This document shows, piece after piece, positions 23,853-31,570 of a stretch of 64,000 bases of DNA; the stretch's first letter is position 1, and each line of letters begins with the position of its first letter. Below the pieces are notes generated by a model. It was given only the letters and a program-made list of their open reading frames with translations, was not told the origin of the DNA and ran no database searches. The position numbers and the translations under genes were made by a program. Location of the stretch: assembly GCF_050847355.1 (NCBI RefSeq), contig NZ_CP193758.1, positions 1-64,000 of the forward strand. Reading direction: 5' to 3'. This stretch comes from Limimaricola sp027213785. GTDB lineage: Bacteria > Pseudomonadota > Alphaproteobacteria > Rhodobacterales > Rhodobacteraceae.

Positions 23853-24623
23853 ATGCTCGGCTTCTACGGCACGCCGGTCGCCTCGCGGCTGATGCTCGGC
23901 ACGGCGCAATACCCTTCCCCGAAGGTGCTGTCGGAGGCGTTCCGCCGCTCCGGCGCGGGAATCGCCACCGTGTCGGTGCGGCGCGAGGCGGCGGCGGGCG
24001 AGGGCGCGGATTTCTGGGCGCTGGTGCGCGAGTTGGGGGTGCGGCTCCTGCCCAACACCGCCGGTTGCCATTCGGCGCGCGAGGCGGTGACCACCGCGCG
24101 CATGGCGCGCGAGCTGTTCGGCACCGACTGGATCAAGCTGGAGGTGATCGGCCATGCCGACACGCTGCAGCCCGATCCATGGGGCCTCGTCGAGGCGGCG
24201 GCGATCCTGAGCGCCGAGGGATTCAAGGTGTTCCCCTACACCACCGAGGACCTGGTGCTGGCGGAGAAGCTGCTCGACGCGGGCTGCGAGGTGCTGATGC
24301 CCTGGGGCGCGCCGATTGGCACCGGGCTGGGGCTCGCGAACCGCTACGGGCTGCGCGCCCTGCGGGCGCAGTTCCCCGACGTGCCGCTGGTGGTCGATGC
24401 GGGCCTCGGTCGTCCGAGCCAGGCCGCCGAGGCGATGGAGATGGGCTATGACGCGGTGCTTCTGAACACCGCCGTCGCCAAGGCCGACGACCCGGCCGCG
24501 ATGGCCGAGGGCTTCGCGCGCGCGGTCGAGGCCGGGCGGCTGGGATTCGAGGCGGGCGCGATGGAGCCGCGCGACATGGCCGCGCCCTCGACGCCGCTGA
24601 TCGGCAAGGCATTCCTCGCATGA
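23853..24623 (+). CDS. thiG: Thiazole synthase
   Basis: ThiG condenses DXP, iminoacetate and ThiS thiocarboxylate into the thiazole phosphate. The 256-residue TIM barrel shows the Schiff-base lysine segment DWIKLEVIGH, PNTAGCHSAREAV, VLMPWGAPIGTGLGL and VDAGLGRPSQAAEAMEMG. AGGGAGG is nine bases upstream of the ATG at 23853. The stop overlaps the thiE start (ATGA). Confidence 0.97.
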   Translation: MLGFYGTPVASRLMLGTAQYPSPKVLSEAFRRSGAGIATVSVRREAAAGEGADFWALVRELGVRLLPNTAGCHSAREAVTTARMARELFGTDWIKLEVIGHADTLQPDPWGLVEAAAILSAEGFKVFPYTTEDLVLAEKLLDAGCEVLMPWGAPIGTGLGLANRYGLRALRAQFPDVPLVVDAGLGRPSQAAEAMEMGYDAVLLNTAVAKADDPAAMAEGFARAVEAGRLGFEAGAMEPRDMAAPSTPLIGKAFLA

Positions 24624-25216
24624 GCCTCGACCGGTTCTACCCGATCTTCGACGACGTCTCGTGGCTGGAGCGGATGCTGCCCTTGGGCGTGAAGCTGGTG
24701 CAGCTGCGGCTGAAGGATCGCGCCGACACCGAGATCCGCGCGCAGCTTGCGCGCGGTCGCGAGCTCTGCGCGGCGCATGGCGCGACGCTGGTGGTCAATG
24801 ATCACTGGCGCGCGGCGATCGATCTGCGCTGCGACTGGCTGCATCTCGGGCAGGAGGATCTCGACAGCGCCGATCTGCCCGCGATCCGCCGCGCCGGGCT
24901 GCGGCTGGGGATCAGCACCCACGACCGGGCCGAGCTGGAGCGGGCGCTGTCGCTCGACCCCGACTACGTGGCTTTGGGGCCGGTCTGGCCGACGATCCTC
25001 AAGAAGATGAAATGGGAGCGGCAGGGGGTGGAGCGGCTCACCGAGTGGAAGCGGCTCGTGGGCGACATTCCCCTCGTTGCGATCGGCGGGCTCTCGGTCG
25101 CGCGGGCACCCGAGGCCTTCGCCGCCGGGGCCGACATCGTCTCGGCGGTGACCGACATCACGCTGAACGCCGACCCGGAGGGCCGGGTGCGCGACTGGAT
25201 CGGAGCCGTGCGATGA
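24620..25216 (+). CDS. thiE: Thiamine-phosphate synthase
   Basis: ThiE joins HMP-PP and thiazole phosphate to give thiamine monophosphate. The protein is 198 residues, slightly short for the family. Recognisable parts are VKLVQLRLKDRADTEI, LVVNDHWRAAIDLRCDWLHLGQEDL, ISTHDRAELERAL, YVALGPVWPT and IPLVAIGGLS. Its diphosphate-binding loop differs somewhat from the E. coli enzyme, as usual in Rhodobacterales. Both ends overlap neighbouring genes by four bases. Confidence 0.94.
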   Translation: MSLDRFYPIFDDVSWLERMLPLGVKLVQLRLKDRADTEIRAQLARGRELCAAHGATLVVNDHWRAAIDLRCDWLHLGQEDLDSADLPAIRRAGLRLGISTHDRAELERALSLDPDYVALGPVWPTILKKMKWERQGVERLTEWKRLVGDIPLVAIGGLSVARAPEAFAAGADIVSAVTDITLNADPEGRVRDWIGAVR

Positions 25217-26175
25217 ACCGCTACGCGCGACAGGTCGCGGTGCCCGGCTTCGGCGGAGCGGCGCAGGCCCGGCTGCGCGAGGCGCATGCGCTGGTGATCG
25301 GCGCGGGCGGGCTGGCGGCGCCGGTGCTGCAATATCTGGTCGGGGCGGGTCTCGGCCATGTCCGGCTGGTCGATCCGGACCGGGTCGAGGCGAGCAACCT
25401 GCACCGGCAGACCCTGTTTCGCATGGTCGATATCGACCGGCCCAAGGTGGTGGTCGCGGCCCGGCGCATGGCCGCGCTCAACCCCGAGACGGTGGTGGAG
25501 CCGCTGGTCGAGCGCTTCGACCCTGGCAATGTCGCGGCGCTGTGCGAGGGCGTCGATCTGGTGATCGACTGCGCCGACAGCTTTGCCGCGAGCTACGTCG
25601 CTTCGGATCACTGCCTCGCGGCGGGGCTGCCGCTGATCAGCGCCTCGGTCACCGGCCTGTCGGGCTATGCGGGCGGGTTCTGCGACGGCGCGCCGAGCCT
25701 GCGGGCGGTATTCCCCGACCTGCCGGCGCGGATGGGCTCCTGTGCCGAGGAGGGGGTTCTCGGGCCGGTGGTGGGGGTCGTCGGCGCGCTGCAGGCGCAG
25801 ATGGCTCTGGCGCAGCTCTCGAGCATGGCGCCGTCGCCGCTGGGACGACTCGCGAGCTTCGACGCCGCGACATGGCGCTTCGGCGGCTTCGGCTTTTCGG
25901 CCGCTGCCGAGCCCGCGCGGGCGCCGCGCTTCATCGCGCCGGGGGACATCGCCGCCGATGATTTCGTCGTGGATCTGCGCGCCCCCGAGGAGGGCCCGCC
26001 GCCCTGCCGCCACGCCCTACGCCACGCGGTGGCCGCGTTCGGTCCCGATGGCCCGCGCCCGCCCGTCGGCGCGCGCGCCGTGCTGTGCTGCCGGACCGGG
26101 CTTCGGGCGTGGCAGGCGGCCGAGCGGCTCGGCGCGGCATGGGATGGCGAGATCCGGCTGGTGGCGCTCGGCTGA
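25213..26175 (+). CDS. thiF: ThiF/MoeB-family adenylyltransferase with C-terminal rhodanese-like domain
   Basis: This 320-residue E1-like enzyme should adenylate the C-terminus of ThiS before sulfur transfer. The nucleotide-binding loop is VIGAGGLAAPVLQYL (about residues 30-45), with VRLVDPDRVEASNLHRQTLF and MGSCAEEGVLGPVVG carrying the conserved cysteine. Both Zn-binding CxxC pairs of MoeB/ThiF are absent (GAPSLRAVFPD stands in place of the first). Residues from about 250 onward form a short rhodanese-like domain (FVVDLRAPEEG and VLCCRTGLRAW, with the reactive-loop Cys), so adenylation and sulfur delivery may be in one chain. It is the last gene of the operon; thiC is not nearby. Confidence 0.9.
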   Translation: MNRYARQVAVPGFGGAAQARLREAHALVIGAGGLAAPVLQYLVGAGLGHVRLVDPDRVEASNLHRQTLFRMVDIDRPKVVVAARRMAALNPETVVEPLVERFDPGNVAALCEGVDLVIDCADSFAASYVASDHCLAAGLPLISASVTGLSGYAGGFCDGAPSLRAVFPDLPARMGSCAEEGVLGPVVGVVGALQAQMALAQLSSMAPSPLGRLASFDAATWRFGGFGFSAAAEPARAPRFIAPGDIAADDFVVDLRAPEEGPPPCRHALRHAVAAFGPDGPRPPVGARAVLCCRTGLRAWQAAERLGAAWDGEIRLVALG

Positions 26176-26257
26176 GCGCTGCCGTGGCGGCAGAGCTTGC
26201 AAGCCGCGCGGGCGGGCATAGACTCGTGGCCTGCCCGTGCCCTTGAAAGGAGCCTCC

Positions 26258-27442
26258 ATGAGCCGCTTTCTGCAAGACATCGAGACCCGCCTTTCGGAGA
26301 TCCGCGAAGAGGGGCTGTGGAAGACCGAGCGCGAGATCACCTCGCCGCAGGGCGGGCGCGTGGACCTGAACGGCCGCGAGGTCATCAACCTGTGCGCCAA
26401 CAACTATCTCGGCCTCGCCGATCACCCCGACCTGATCCACGCCGCCAAGGCGTCGCTCGACCGGCACGGCTATGGCATGGCCTCGGTGCGCTTCATCTGC
26501 GGCACGCAGGATCTGCACCGCAAGCTGGAGAAGCGGCTGGCCTCCTATCTCGGCCATGACGACACGATCCTCTTCGCCGCCTGCTTCGACGCCAATGGCG
26601 CGCTGTTCGAGCCGCTCCTGGGCCCCGAGGACGCGGTGATCTCGGACGCGCTGAACCACGCCTCGATCATCGACGGCATCCGGCTGTGCAAGGCCAAGCG
26701 CTACCGCTTCGCCAATTCCGACATGGAGGACCTCGAGGCCAAGCTCCGGGAGGCCCGCGAAGCCGGGGCGCGCCACGTGATGATCGCCACCGACGGCGTG
26801 TTCTCGATGGATGGCTACCTCGCGCGGCTCGCCGAGATCCGGGCGCTGGCGGACCGCTACGACGCGCTGCTGATGGTCGATGACTGCCACGCCACCGGCT
26901 TCATGGGGCCGAAGGGGGCCGGAACGCCTGCGCATTTCGGGGTCAAGGCCGACCTGCTGACCGGGACGCTGGGCAAGGCGCTTGGTGGCGCGATCGGCGG
27001 CTATATCGCCGGGCCGCAGCCGGTGATCGACCTGCTGCGCCAGCGGGCGCGGCCCTACCTCTTCTCGAACGCGCTGCCGCCGATGGTCTGCGCGGCGGGG
27101 CTGGAGGCGCTGCACCTGATCGAGCAGAGCGACGACCTGCGCGCCAAGCTGTTCGAGAACGCGGAATACTGGCGCAGGGGGCTGACCGATCTCGGCTTCG
27201 AGATCCTGCCCGGCGAGCACCCGATCATCCCGGTGATGCTGCACGACGCCAAGCTGGCGCAGACGATGGCCGCGCGCCTCGACGAGTTGGGCGTCTATGT
27301 CTCGGCCTTCTTCTTCCCGGTCGTGCCCAAGGGCAAGGCCCGGATCCGCACCCAGATGAACGCCGCGCTCACCCGCGAGGATCTCGACGCGGCGCTCGCG
27401 GCCTTCGCGCAGGCGGGCCGCGATCTGGGCGTGATCGGATGA
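26258..27442 (+). CDS. kbl: Glycine C-acetyltransferase (2-amino-3-ketobutyrate CoA ligase)
   Basis: Kbl cleaves 2-amino-3-oxobutyrate with CoA to glycine and acetyl-CoA. The 394-residue PLP enzyme shows INLCANNYLGLADHP, GMASVRFICGTQDLHRKLE, VMIATDGVFSMDGYLA, LMVDDCHATGFMG and the PLP lysine in LLTGTLGKALGGAIGGY. ATG 26258 is chosen because AAAGGAG is six bases upstream; an upstream ATG at 26237 lacks one. The last codons overlap the start of tdh (ATGA), so the two-step threonine degradation is made from one message. Confidence 0.97.
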   Translation: MSRFLQDIETRLSEIREEGLWKTEREITSPQGGRVDLNGREVINLCANNYLGLADHPDLIHAAKASLDRHGYGMASVRFICGTQDLHRKLEKRLASYLGHDDTILFAACFDANGALFEPLLGPEDAVISDALNHASIIDGIRLCKAKRYRFANSDMEDLEAKLREAREAGARHVMIATDGVFSMDGYLARLAEIRALADRYDALLMVDDCHATGFMGPKGAGTPAHFGVKADLLTGTLGKALGGAIGGYIAGPQPVIDLLRQRARPYLFSNALPPMVCAAGLEALHLIEQSDDLRAKLFENAEYWRRGLTDLGFEILPGEHPIIPVMLHDAKLAQTMAARLDELGVYVSAFFFPVVPKGKARIRTQMNAALTREDLDAALAAFAQAGRDLGVIG

Positions 27443-28491
27443 GCCGCCCCAACGGCATGACCGCGCTGGTCAAGGCGAAGGCCGAGCCGGGGCTGTGGCG
27501 CCAGACCGTGCCGGTGCCCGAGATCGGTCCCGACGACGTGCTGATCCGGGTCAACAAGACCGGCATTTGCGGCACCGACGTGCATATCTGGAACTGGGAC
27601 GAGTGGGCGCAGCACACCGTGCTGGTGCCGCTGGTGACCGGGCACGAATTCGCGGGCGAGATCGTCGAGCTGGGCCGCAACGTGACCGATCTGGAGATCG
27701 GCCAGCGCTGCTCGGGCGAGGGGCACCTGATCGGCAAGCATTCGCGCCAGAGCCGGTCCGGCAAGTTCCACCTCGACCCCGAAACCCGCGGCATCGGCGT
27801 CAACGAACAGGGCGCCTTCGCCGAATACCTGCGGCTGCCGGCCTTCAACGTTGTGCCGCTGCCCGATGCCATCGACGACGAGATCGGCGCGATCCTCGAT
27901 CCCTTGGGCAACGCCGTGCACACCGCGCTCTCCTTCGACCTCGTGGGCGAGGACGTGCTGATCACCGGCGCCGGGCCGATCGGCATCATGGCGGCGGCGG
28001 TGGCGCGCCATGTCGGCGCGCGCCACGTGGTGATCACTGACATCAACCCCGAGCGCCTCGCGCTGGCCGCACAGGTGGCCGATGTGGTGCCGGTCAACGT
28101 GGCCGAGGAGGATCTGGCCGAAATCGTCCCGCGCCTCGGAATGAAGCAGGGCTTCGACATCGGGCTCGAGATGTCAGGCAACCAACGCGCGCTCGACCAG
28201 ATGGTCGAGCGGCTGGTAATGGGCGGGCGCATCGCCATGCTCGGCATCCCGCCGGGCAAGAGCCCGGTCGACTGGTCGCGCATCGTGTTCAAGGCGATCA
28301 CCATCAAGGGCGTCTATGGCCGCGAGATCTTCGAGACCTGGTACAAGATGATCGCGATGCTGGAGAACGGGCTCGACGTGCGCGGCGTCATCACCCACCG
28401 GATAGGGATCGATGACTACGTCGCGGGCTTCGACGCGATGCGCTCGGGTTCCTCGGGCAAGGTGGTGCTGGACTGGACCGGCGGGCGCTGA
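27439..28491 (+). CDS. tdh: L-threonine 3-dehydrogenase lacking the structural-zinc cysteines
   Basis: Tdh oxidises L-threonine to 2-amino-3-oxobutyrate with NAD, feeding Kbl. The 350 residues are very similar to the E. coli enzyme: catalytic-zinc residues in TGICGTDVHIW and TGHEFAGE, VLITGAGPIGIMAAAVARHVGA for NAD binding, and IKGVYGREIFETWYKM near the end. The structural-zinc loop, CGHCRNCRAGRRHLC in E. coli-type enzymes, reads GKHSRQSRSGKFHLD here. All four Cys are replaced (Gly, Ser, Ser, Asp) with no length change. It is co-translated with kbl. A 17-bp inverted repeat (28498-28514) follows the stop. Confidence 0.95.
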   Translation: MSRPNGMTALVKAKAEPGLWRQTVPVPEIGPDDVLIRVNKTGICGTDVHIWNWDEWAQHTVLVPLVTGHEFAGEIVELGRNVTDLEIGQRCSGEGHLIGKHSRQSRSGKFHLDPETRGIGVNEQGAFAEYLRLPAFNVVPLPDAIDDEIGAILDPLGNAVHTALSFDLVGEDVLITGAGPIGIMAAAVARHVGARHVVITDINPERLALAAQVADVVPVNVAEEDLAEIVPRLGMKQGFDIGLEMSGNQRALDQMVERLVMGGRIAMLGIPPGKSPVDWSRIVFKAITIKGVYGREIFETWYKMIAMLENGLDVRGVITHRIGIDDYVAGFDAMRSGSSGKVVLDWTGGR

Positions 28492-28497
28492 TCGGCG

Positions 28498-28514
28498 CAT
28501 GCAGTGGCTGCATG
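28498..28514. repeat. Inverted repeat 7-3-7 after tdh
   Basis: CATGCAG-TGG-CTGCATG lies seven bases after the tdh stop. It could be a short transcript-end hairpin or a regulatory site for the DUF1127 gene 135 bp downstream. No T-tract follows. Confidence 0.4.
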
Positions 28515-28648
28515 GCGGGGTTACGGCGAAGCGGGGTGGTGCTCGGCCGTTAACGCTACCAATTAGGGGTCAACGAGGCGGCGATGGGCGCCGCATCGAT
28601 CAGGCCCGAGACAAGGGCCACACGGACCCGAAGATCAAGGATACTGAG

Positions 28649-28867
28649 ATGAGCTACGCTACCGTCGACCAGCGCACCACCTTCAACACCGAGACCAACG
28701 GCCTCACCGCGATCACCGCCCGCGTCAAGGCCGCCATCGAGCGCAACCGCGTCTACCGCCAGACCCAGCGCGAGCTGAGCCTGCTGACCGACCGCGACCT
28801 CGCCGATCTCGGCATCGCCCGCGGCATGATCAACCAGATCGCCCGCGACGCCGCCCGCGCCGCCTGA
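28649..28867 (+). CDS. DUF1127 small protein
   Basis: This 72-residue, arginine-rich protein ends with the DUF1127/YjiS core: YRQTQRELSLLTDRDLADLGIARGMINQIARDAARAA. In Rhodobacter sphaeroides a related DUF1127 protein (CcaF1) binds RNA and is linked to a stress sRNA; the equivalent role here is inferred. AAGGA is seven bases before the ATG at 28649. A 14-bp hairpin terminator follows at 28909-28940. Two more DUF1127-type genes lie at 32315 and 50447. Confidence 0.9.
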   Translation: MSYATVDQRTTFNTETNGLTAITARVKAAIERNRVYRQTQRELSLLTDRDLADLGIARGMINQIARDAARAA

Positions 28868-28908
28868 TCGCGACCCATACATCCGCCCCCCTGACAGCGG
28901 GCAGATCG

Positions 28909-28940
28909 AAACGGCGGTCCCCACGCGGGGGCCGCCGTTT
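28909..28940 (+). terminator. Hairpin terminator after DUF1127 gene
   Basis: AAACGGCGG at 28909-28917 pairs with CCGCCGTTT at 28932-28940. The stem continues through a G-T pair and CCCC/GGGG around an ACGC loop (14 bp in all). It ends in TTT and starts 42 bases after the stop, consistent with intrinsic termination. Confidence 0.8.
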
Positions 28941-29028
28941 CGCGTTAACGCCCCCGATGGGTCCTGTTCGTGATAGGCTGGGCCATGTTCCGCGCCCGCC
29001 GCGGGACCGCCTTGTGGGAGGATTCACG

Positions 29029-29502
29029 ATGAAACGGCTTTTATCGATCATGGGTCTCGCGGCCCTCGTCACCGCATCCGGCGCGATGGCCGAGACGGTG
29101 ATGGTCAAGGGCACCGGCATGGGCAGTTCGGACACCATGCAGATGCCGGTCAGCGACGGCCTCGTGGTGGTGCACAACCGGACCAGCTATGACGGCTTCG
29201 AGACGGAGGATCCCGAGAGCCCCTTCGCCAGCCTGTCCGGCTCCTGTTTCGGTGCCACGCTGGTCGAAGCCGGCGCGGTGAGCGGCAGCGGCAATTGCCA
29301 CTACACCGATGCGGATGGTGATCACGCCGTCATGGCGTGGACCGCCACGGGGATGAGCGAGGAGGGGCGCGTCTCGGGCGACTGGAGCGTCGTGGGCGGC
29401 ACCGGCAAATGGGCCGAGGCCAGCGGCGGCGGCACCTTCGACGCCGGCGGCGAAGGCGCGGACTACACCAACATGGTCACGGGCGAAGTCGAAATGCCCT
29501 GA
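29029..29502 (+). CDS. Exported protein of unknown function
   Basis: This 157-residue protein has a signal peptide (MKRLLSIMGLAALVTASGAMA). The mature chain is Gly/Ser-rich with probable beta strands (FASLSGSCFGATLVEAG, GSGNCHYTDADGDHAVMAWT, GDWSVVGGTGKWAEASGGGTF). The GTGKWAxAxGGGTF pattern recalls allene-oxide-cyclase/dirigent-like beta barrels seen in small secreted bacterial proteins. Two cysteines (Cys near 66 and 87) could form a disulfide. GGGAGG precedes the ATG. Function unknown. Confidence 0.7.
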   Translation: MKRLLSIMGLAALVTASGAMAETVMVKGTGMGSSDTMQMPVSDGLVVVHNRTSYDGFETEDPESPFASLSGSCFGATLVEAGAVSGSGNCHYTDADGDHAVMAWTATGMSEEGRVSGDWSVVGGTGKWAEASGGGTFDAGGEGADYTNMVTGEVEMP

Positions 29503-29641
29503 CCCGGCGCGGGGCGTTCCGCATCAGTTGATGTCACGTGTTTTGGACATCGCGGCGGGACGCCCCATATCTGGTATGAGGGGGCGGTGGTCTCCGCAGC
29601 ATCTCCCCCTCTTCCTCCGCACTGCGGAATTGGAGGTCTGG

Positions 29642-29953
29642 ATGTTCAAACGGCTCGTGACCACCGCGCTCCTGTTCGGCATGGCAGCCACCGCGCCGCC
29701 CGCGGCGGCGATGGGCTGTGCCCCGCGCGATCACATCGTGGAACGGCTCAAGGATCGCTATTCCGAGACGCTCACCGCCGCCGGTCTCGAAACCACGAGC
29801 GAGACGCGGCAGCGGATGCTCGAGATCTGGTCGAACCCCGAAAACGGCAGCTACACTGTGCTTCTGACCGACCCTACCGGGGTCAGCTGCATCGTCGGCT
29901 ACGGCTCCGAGTTCCACACCATCGCGGCGCCGCCCAAGGGCGAGCTGGGCTGA
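29642..29953 (+). CDS. Small exported protein of unknown function
   Basis: This 103-residue protein has a signal peptide (MFKRLVTTALLFGMAATAPPAAA) and a short mature domain starting MGCAPRDHIVERLKDRYSET. A second cysteine in GVSCIVGYG may pair with the first. GGAGGT lies five bases before ATG 29642, and longer versions of the frame lack such a site. Similar small proteins are frequent in Rhodobacteraceae, but I know no function. Confidence 0.7.
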   Translation: MFKRLVTTALLFGMAATAPPAAAMGCAPRDHIVERLKDRYSETLTAAGLETTSETRQRMLEIWSNPENGSYTVLLTDPTGVSCIVGYGSEFHTIAAPPKGELG

Positions 29954-29972
29954 GCGCCGGTCCCTCGCGGGA

Positions 29973-30647
29973 TCAGCCGGTCGGCATGATGAACATCTCG
30001 CGCAGATCGGCGGTCTCGGACTGCTCGAGCGCGAAGACCACCGCCCGGGCGATGTCCTCGGGGCGGATCTTGCCGGGCTTGGGCTCGGAGAAGAACGGCG
30101 TGTCGACCATGCCGGGCGCGATCACCGTGCAACGGCCGCCCCATTCGCGCATCTCCTCGCTCATGTTGCCCGCATATCCATGCACGAACCACTTTGTCGC
30201 GCCGTAGATCGAGCCCGCGATATGACGTTTGCCCGCCGCCGAGCCGGTCAGCACCAGATGTCCCTTGCGCCGCTTCAGCTCGGGCAGCGCCACCCGCGCG
30301 GTATAGAGTAGCGCCATGATGTTGAGATCGATCATCCGGCGCCATTCCTCGGGATCGCCCGCCTCGGTGCCGGGCGTGTCGAGGCCGGTTCCGGCATTGG
30401 CGAAGGCGGCGTCGAGCCCGCCCTTCGCGGCGACCAGCTTGGCCACCGCCGCCTCCTGCGCGCCCAGATCGGTGGCGTCGCCCGGAAGCGCGAGCGCGTG
30501 GTCGCCCAGCTCCTCGGCGAGGGCCGCGAGCTTGTCCTCGCTGCGCGCCATCAGCCCGACATGCCAGCCTGCCGCCACGGCGGCGCGGGCGGTGGCAGCC
30601 CCGATGCCGGAGGACGCACCGGTGATGAATAGGATGCGATCGGCCAT
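29973..30647 (-). CDS. Short-chain dehydrogenase/reductase
   Basis: This 224-residue classical SDR has the cofactor motif TGASSGIGAATARA at the N-terminus, the NAGTG motif near residue 86, catalytic Ser in LTGSAAG and the YxxxK pair in SIYGATKW. The Arg in ARSEDK after strand 2 suggests NADP. It resembles YdfG/serine-dehydrogenase-like oxidoreductases, but the substrate cannot be assigned. GGGGAG lies eight bases before the ATG at 30647. A convergent small exported gene ends 19 bp away. Confidence 0.88.
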   Translation of the reverse strand: MADRILFITGASSGIGAATARAAVAAGWHVGLMARSEDKLAALAEELGDHALALPGDATDLGAQEAAVAKLVAAKGGLDAAFANAGTGLDTPGTEAGDPEEWRRMIDLNIMALLYTARVALPELKRRKGHLVLTGSAAGKRHIAGSIYGATKWFVHGYAGNMSEEMREWGGRCTVIAPGMVDTPFFSEPKPGKIRPEDIARAVVFALEQSETADLREMFIMPTG

Positions 30648-30881
30648 GTGGTTCTCCCCTGTTGCGTAGGCAGCAAAGGGTGTGGCCGGAGCGGCGCGAG
30701 GCAAGCGCCTTTCTGCGCGGGGTGAGCGCTTTGCCGGAGGCCGCACGGCGGCTCGGGTCGTAGCAGCCGCCATGCGGTGCTTCTCGGCTTCGAGCGGACC
30801 GGGACCAGCGCCCCGCATTGTCCATCCGCGCCCTCAGGGCTTTAGGGCCTCAATTTGCGCGAGTGCTGCGACGTGTCTCGA

Positions 30882-31250
30882 TCAGCTCGCCTGGGCCCAG
30901 TCCAGCAGCATCGCGAGATCGTCGTCGAGATCGGGAGCGCTCAGATAGAGCTGCGCCACCTGCGCCTCGGCGGCGGCAGCGAAGCGTGCGCGGCGCGGCT
31001 GCGGCAGGCAGCGGATCAGATCGGCCGAAACCGCATCGCCGCGCTGATGGGCATGGCTCAGCAGATCGGCGACGGCGCGGAGCAGGTCGGCATCGCGGCA
31101 TTCGGAGATGTCCGAATCACTCAGCGCGCCGATCAGGGCCCGGCGGCGCGCGATCCCGGCTTCGCCCACGGTCTGCATCTGCACAATTTCATACCATTCG
31201 GCGAGATCGCGGTGGCGAAAATAGACGAGCGATGTTTGCGGCTGGATCAT
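30882..31250 (-). CDS. Hypothetical protein divergent from the LuxR regulator
   Basis: This 122-residue, mostly helical, soluble protein is not recognised (begins MIQPQTSLVYFRHRDLAEWY; acidic helix DLDDDLAMLLDWAQ at the end). An AAGAGGA stretch sits rather far upstream of the ATG at 31250. It shares a 320-bp AT-richer intergenic region, with a lux-box-like site, with the divergent LuxR-type gene, so it could be a regulated target. Confidence 0.55.
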   Translation of the reverse strand: MIQPQTSLVYFRHRDLAEWYEIVQMQTVGEAGIARRRALIGALSDSDISECRDADLLRAVADLLSHAHQRGDAVSADLIRCLPQPRRARFAAAAEAQVAQLYLSAPDLDDDLAMLLDWAQAS

Positions 31251-31385
31251 GGTCTGCTCGTGTCCTCTTTGGATCCGCCGGAAGGGGAGGCACCTGCCCC
31301 GGGACCAATGTCCTCGGCTTGCGGCGTCGCCCGACGGATCGCCTTATAATACCTGCCATATTTAGCTGTTCCTGCTACGGGCGAA

Positions 31386-31405
31386 ACCTAACCGGTGTGA
31401 TAGGT
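31386..31405. promoter_or_regulatory. Lux-box-like 20-bp dyad
   Basis: ACCTAACCGGTGTGATAGGT is a 20-bp dyad with perfect outer halves (ACCTA/TAGGT) and six of ten symmetric pairs overall. It has the length and ends of the classical lux box (ACCTG...CAGGT). It lies 165 bp before a LuxR-family gene and 135 bp before the divergent hypothetical gene. Role inferred. Confidence 0.5.
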
Positions 31406-31482
31406 GTTGCTCCATTCGGTAGAGCTGACCGCCCCTTCTGAGCCTTCTTTGTTCTCCCTATGAGTGATTGCAATTTGGGAAC

Positions 31483-31497
31483 ACACGTAAAACGTGT
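31483..31497. promoter_or_regulatory. 15-bp inverted repeat upstream of the LuxR-type gene
   Basis: ACACGT-AAA-ACGTGT is a perfect 6-3-6 inverted repeat located 73 bp before the regulator start, in AT-rich DNA where its promoter should lie. It is a second candidate operator. No T-tract follows, so a terminator is unlikely. Confidence 0.45.
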
Positions 31498-31570
31498 ATT
31501 TGGTTGTGTTAGGATCGTAACTTGCTACTTCGTTCGGCCTAGCCTTTGCTAGAACTCAACCGGAGAGTGT

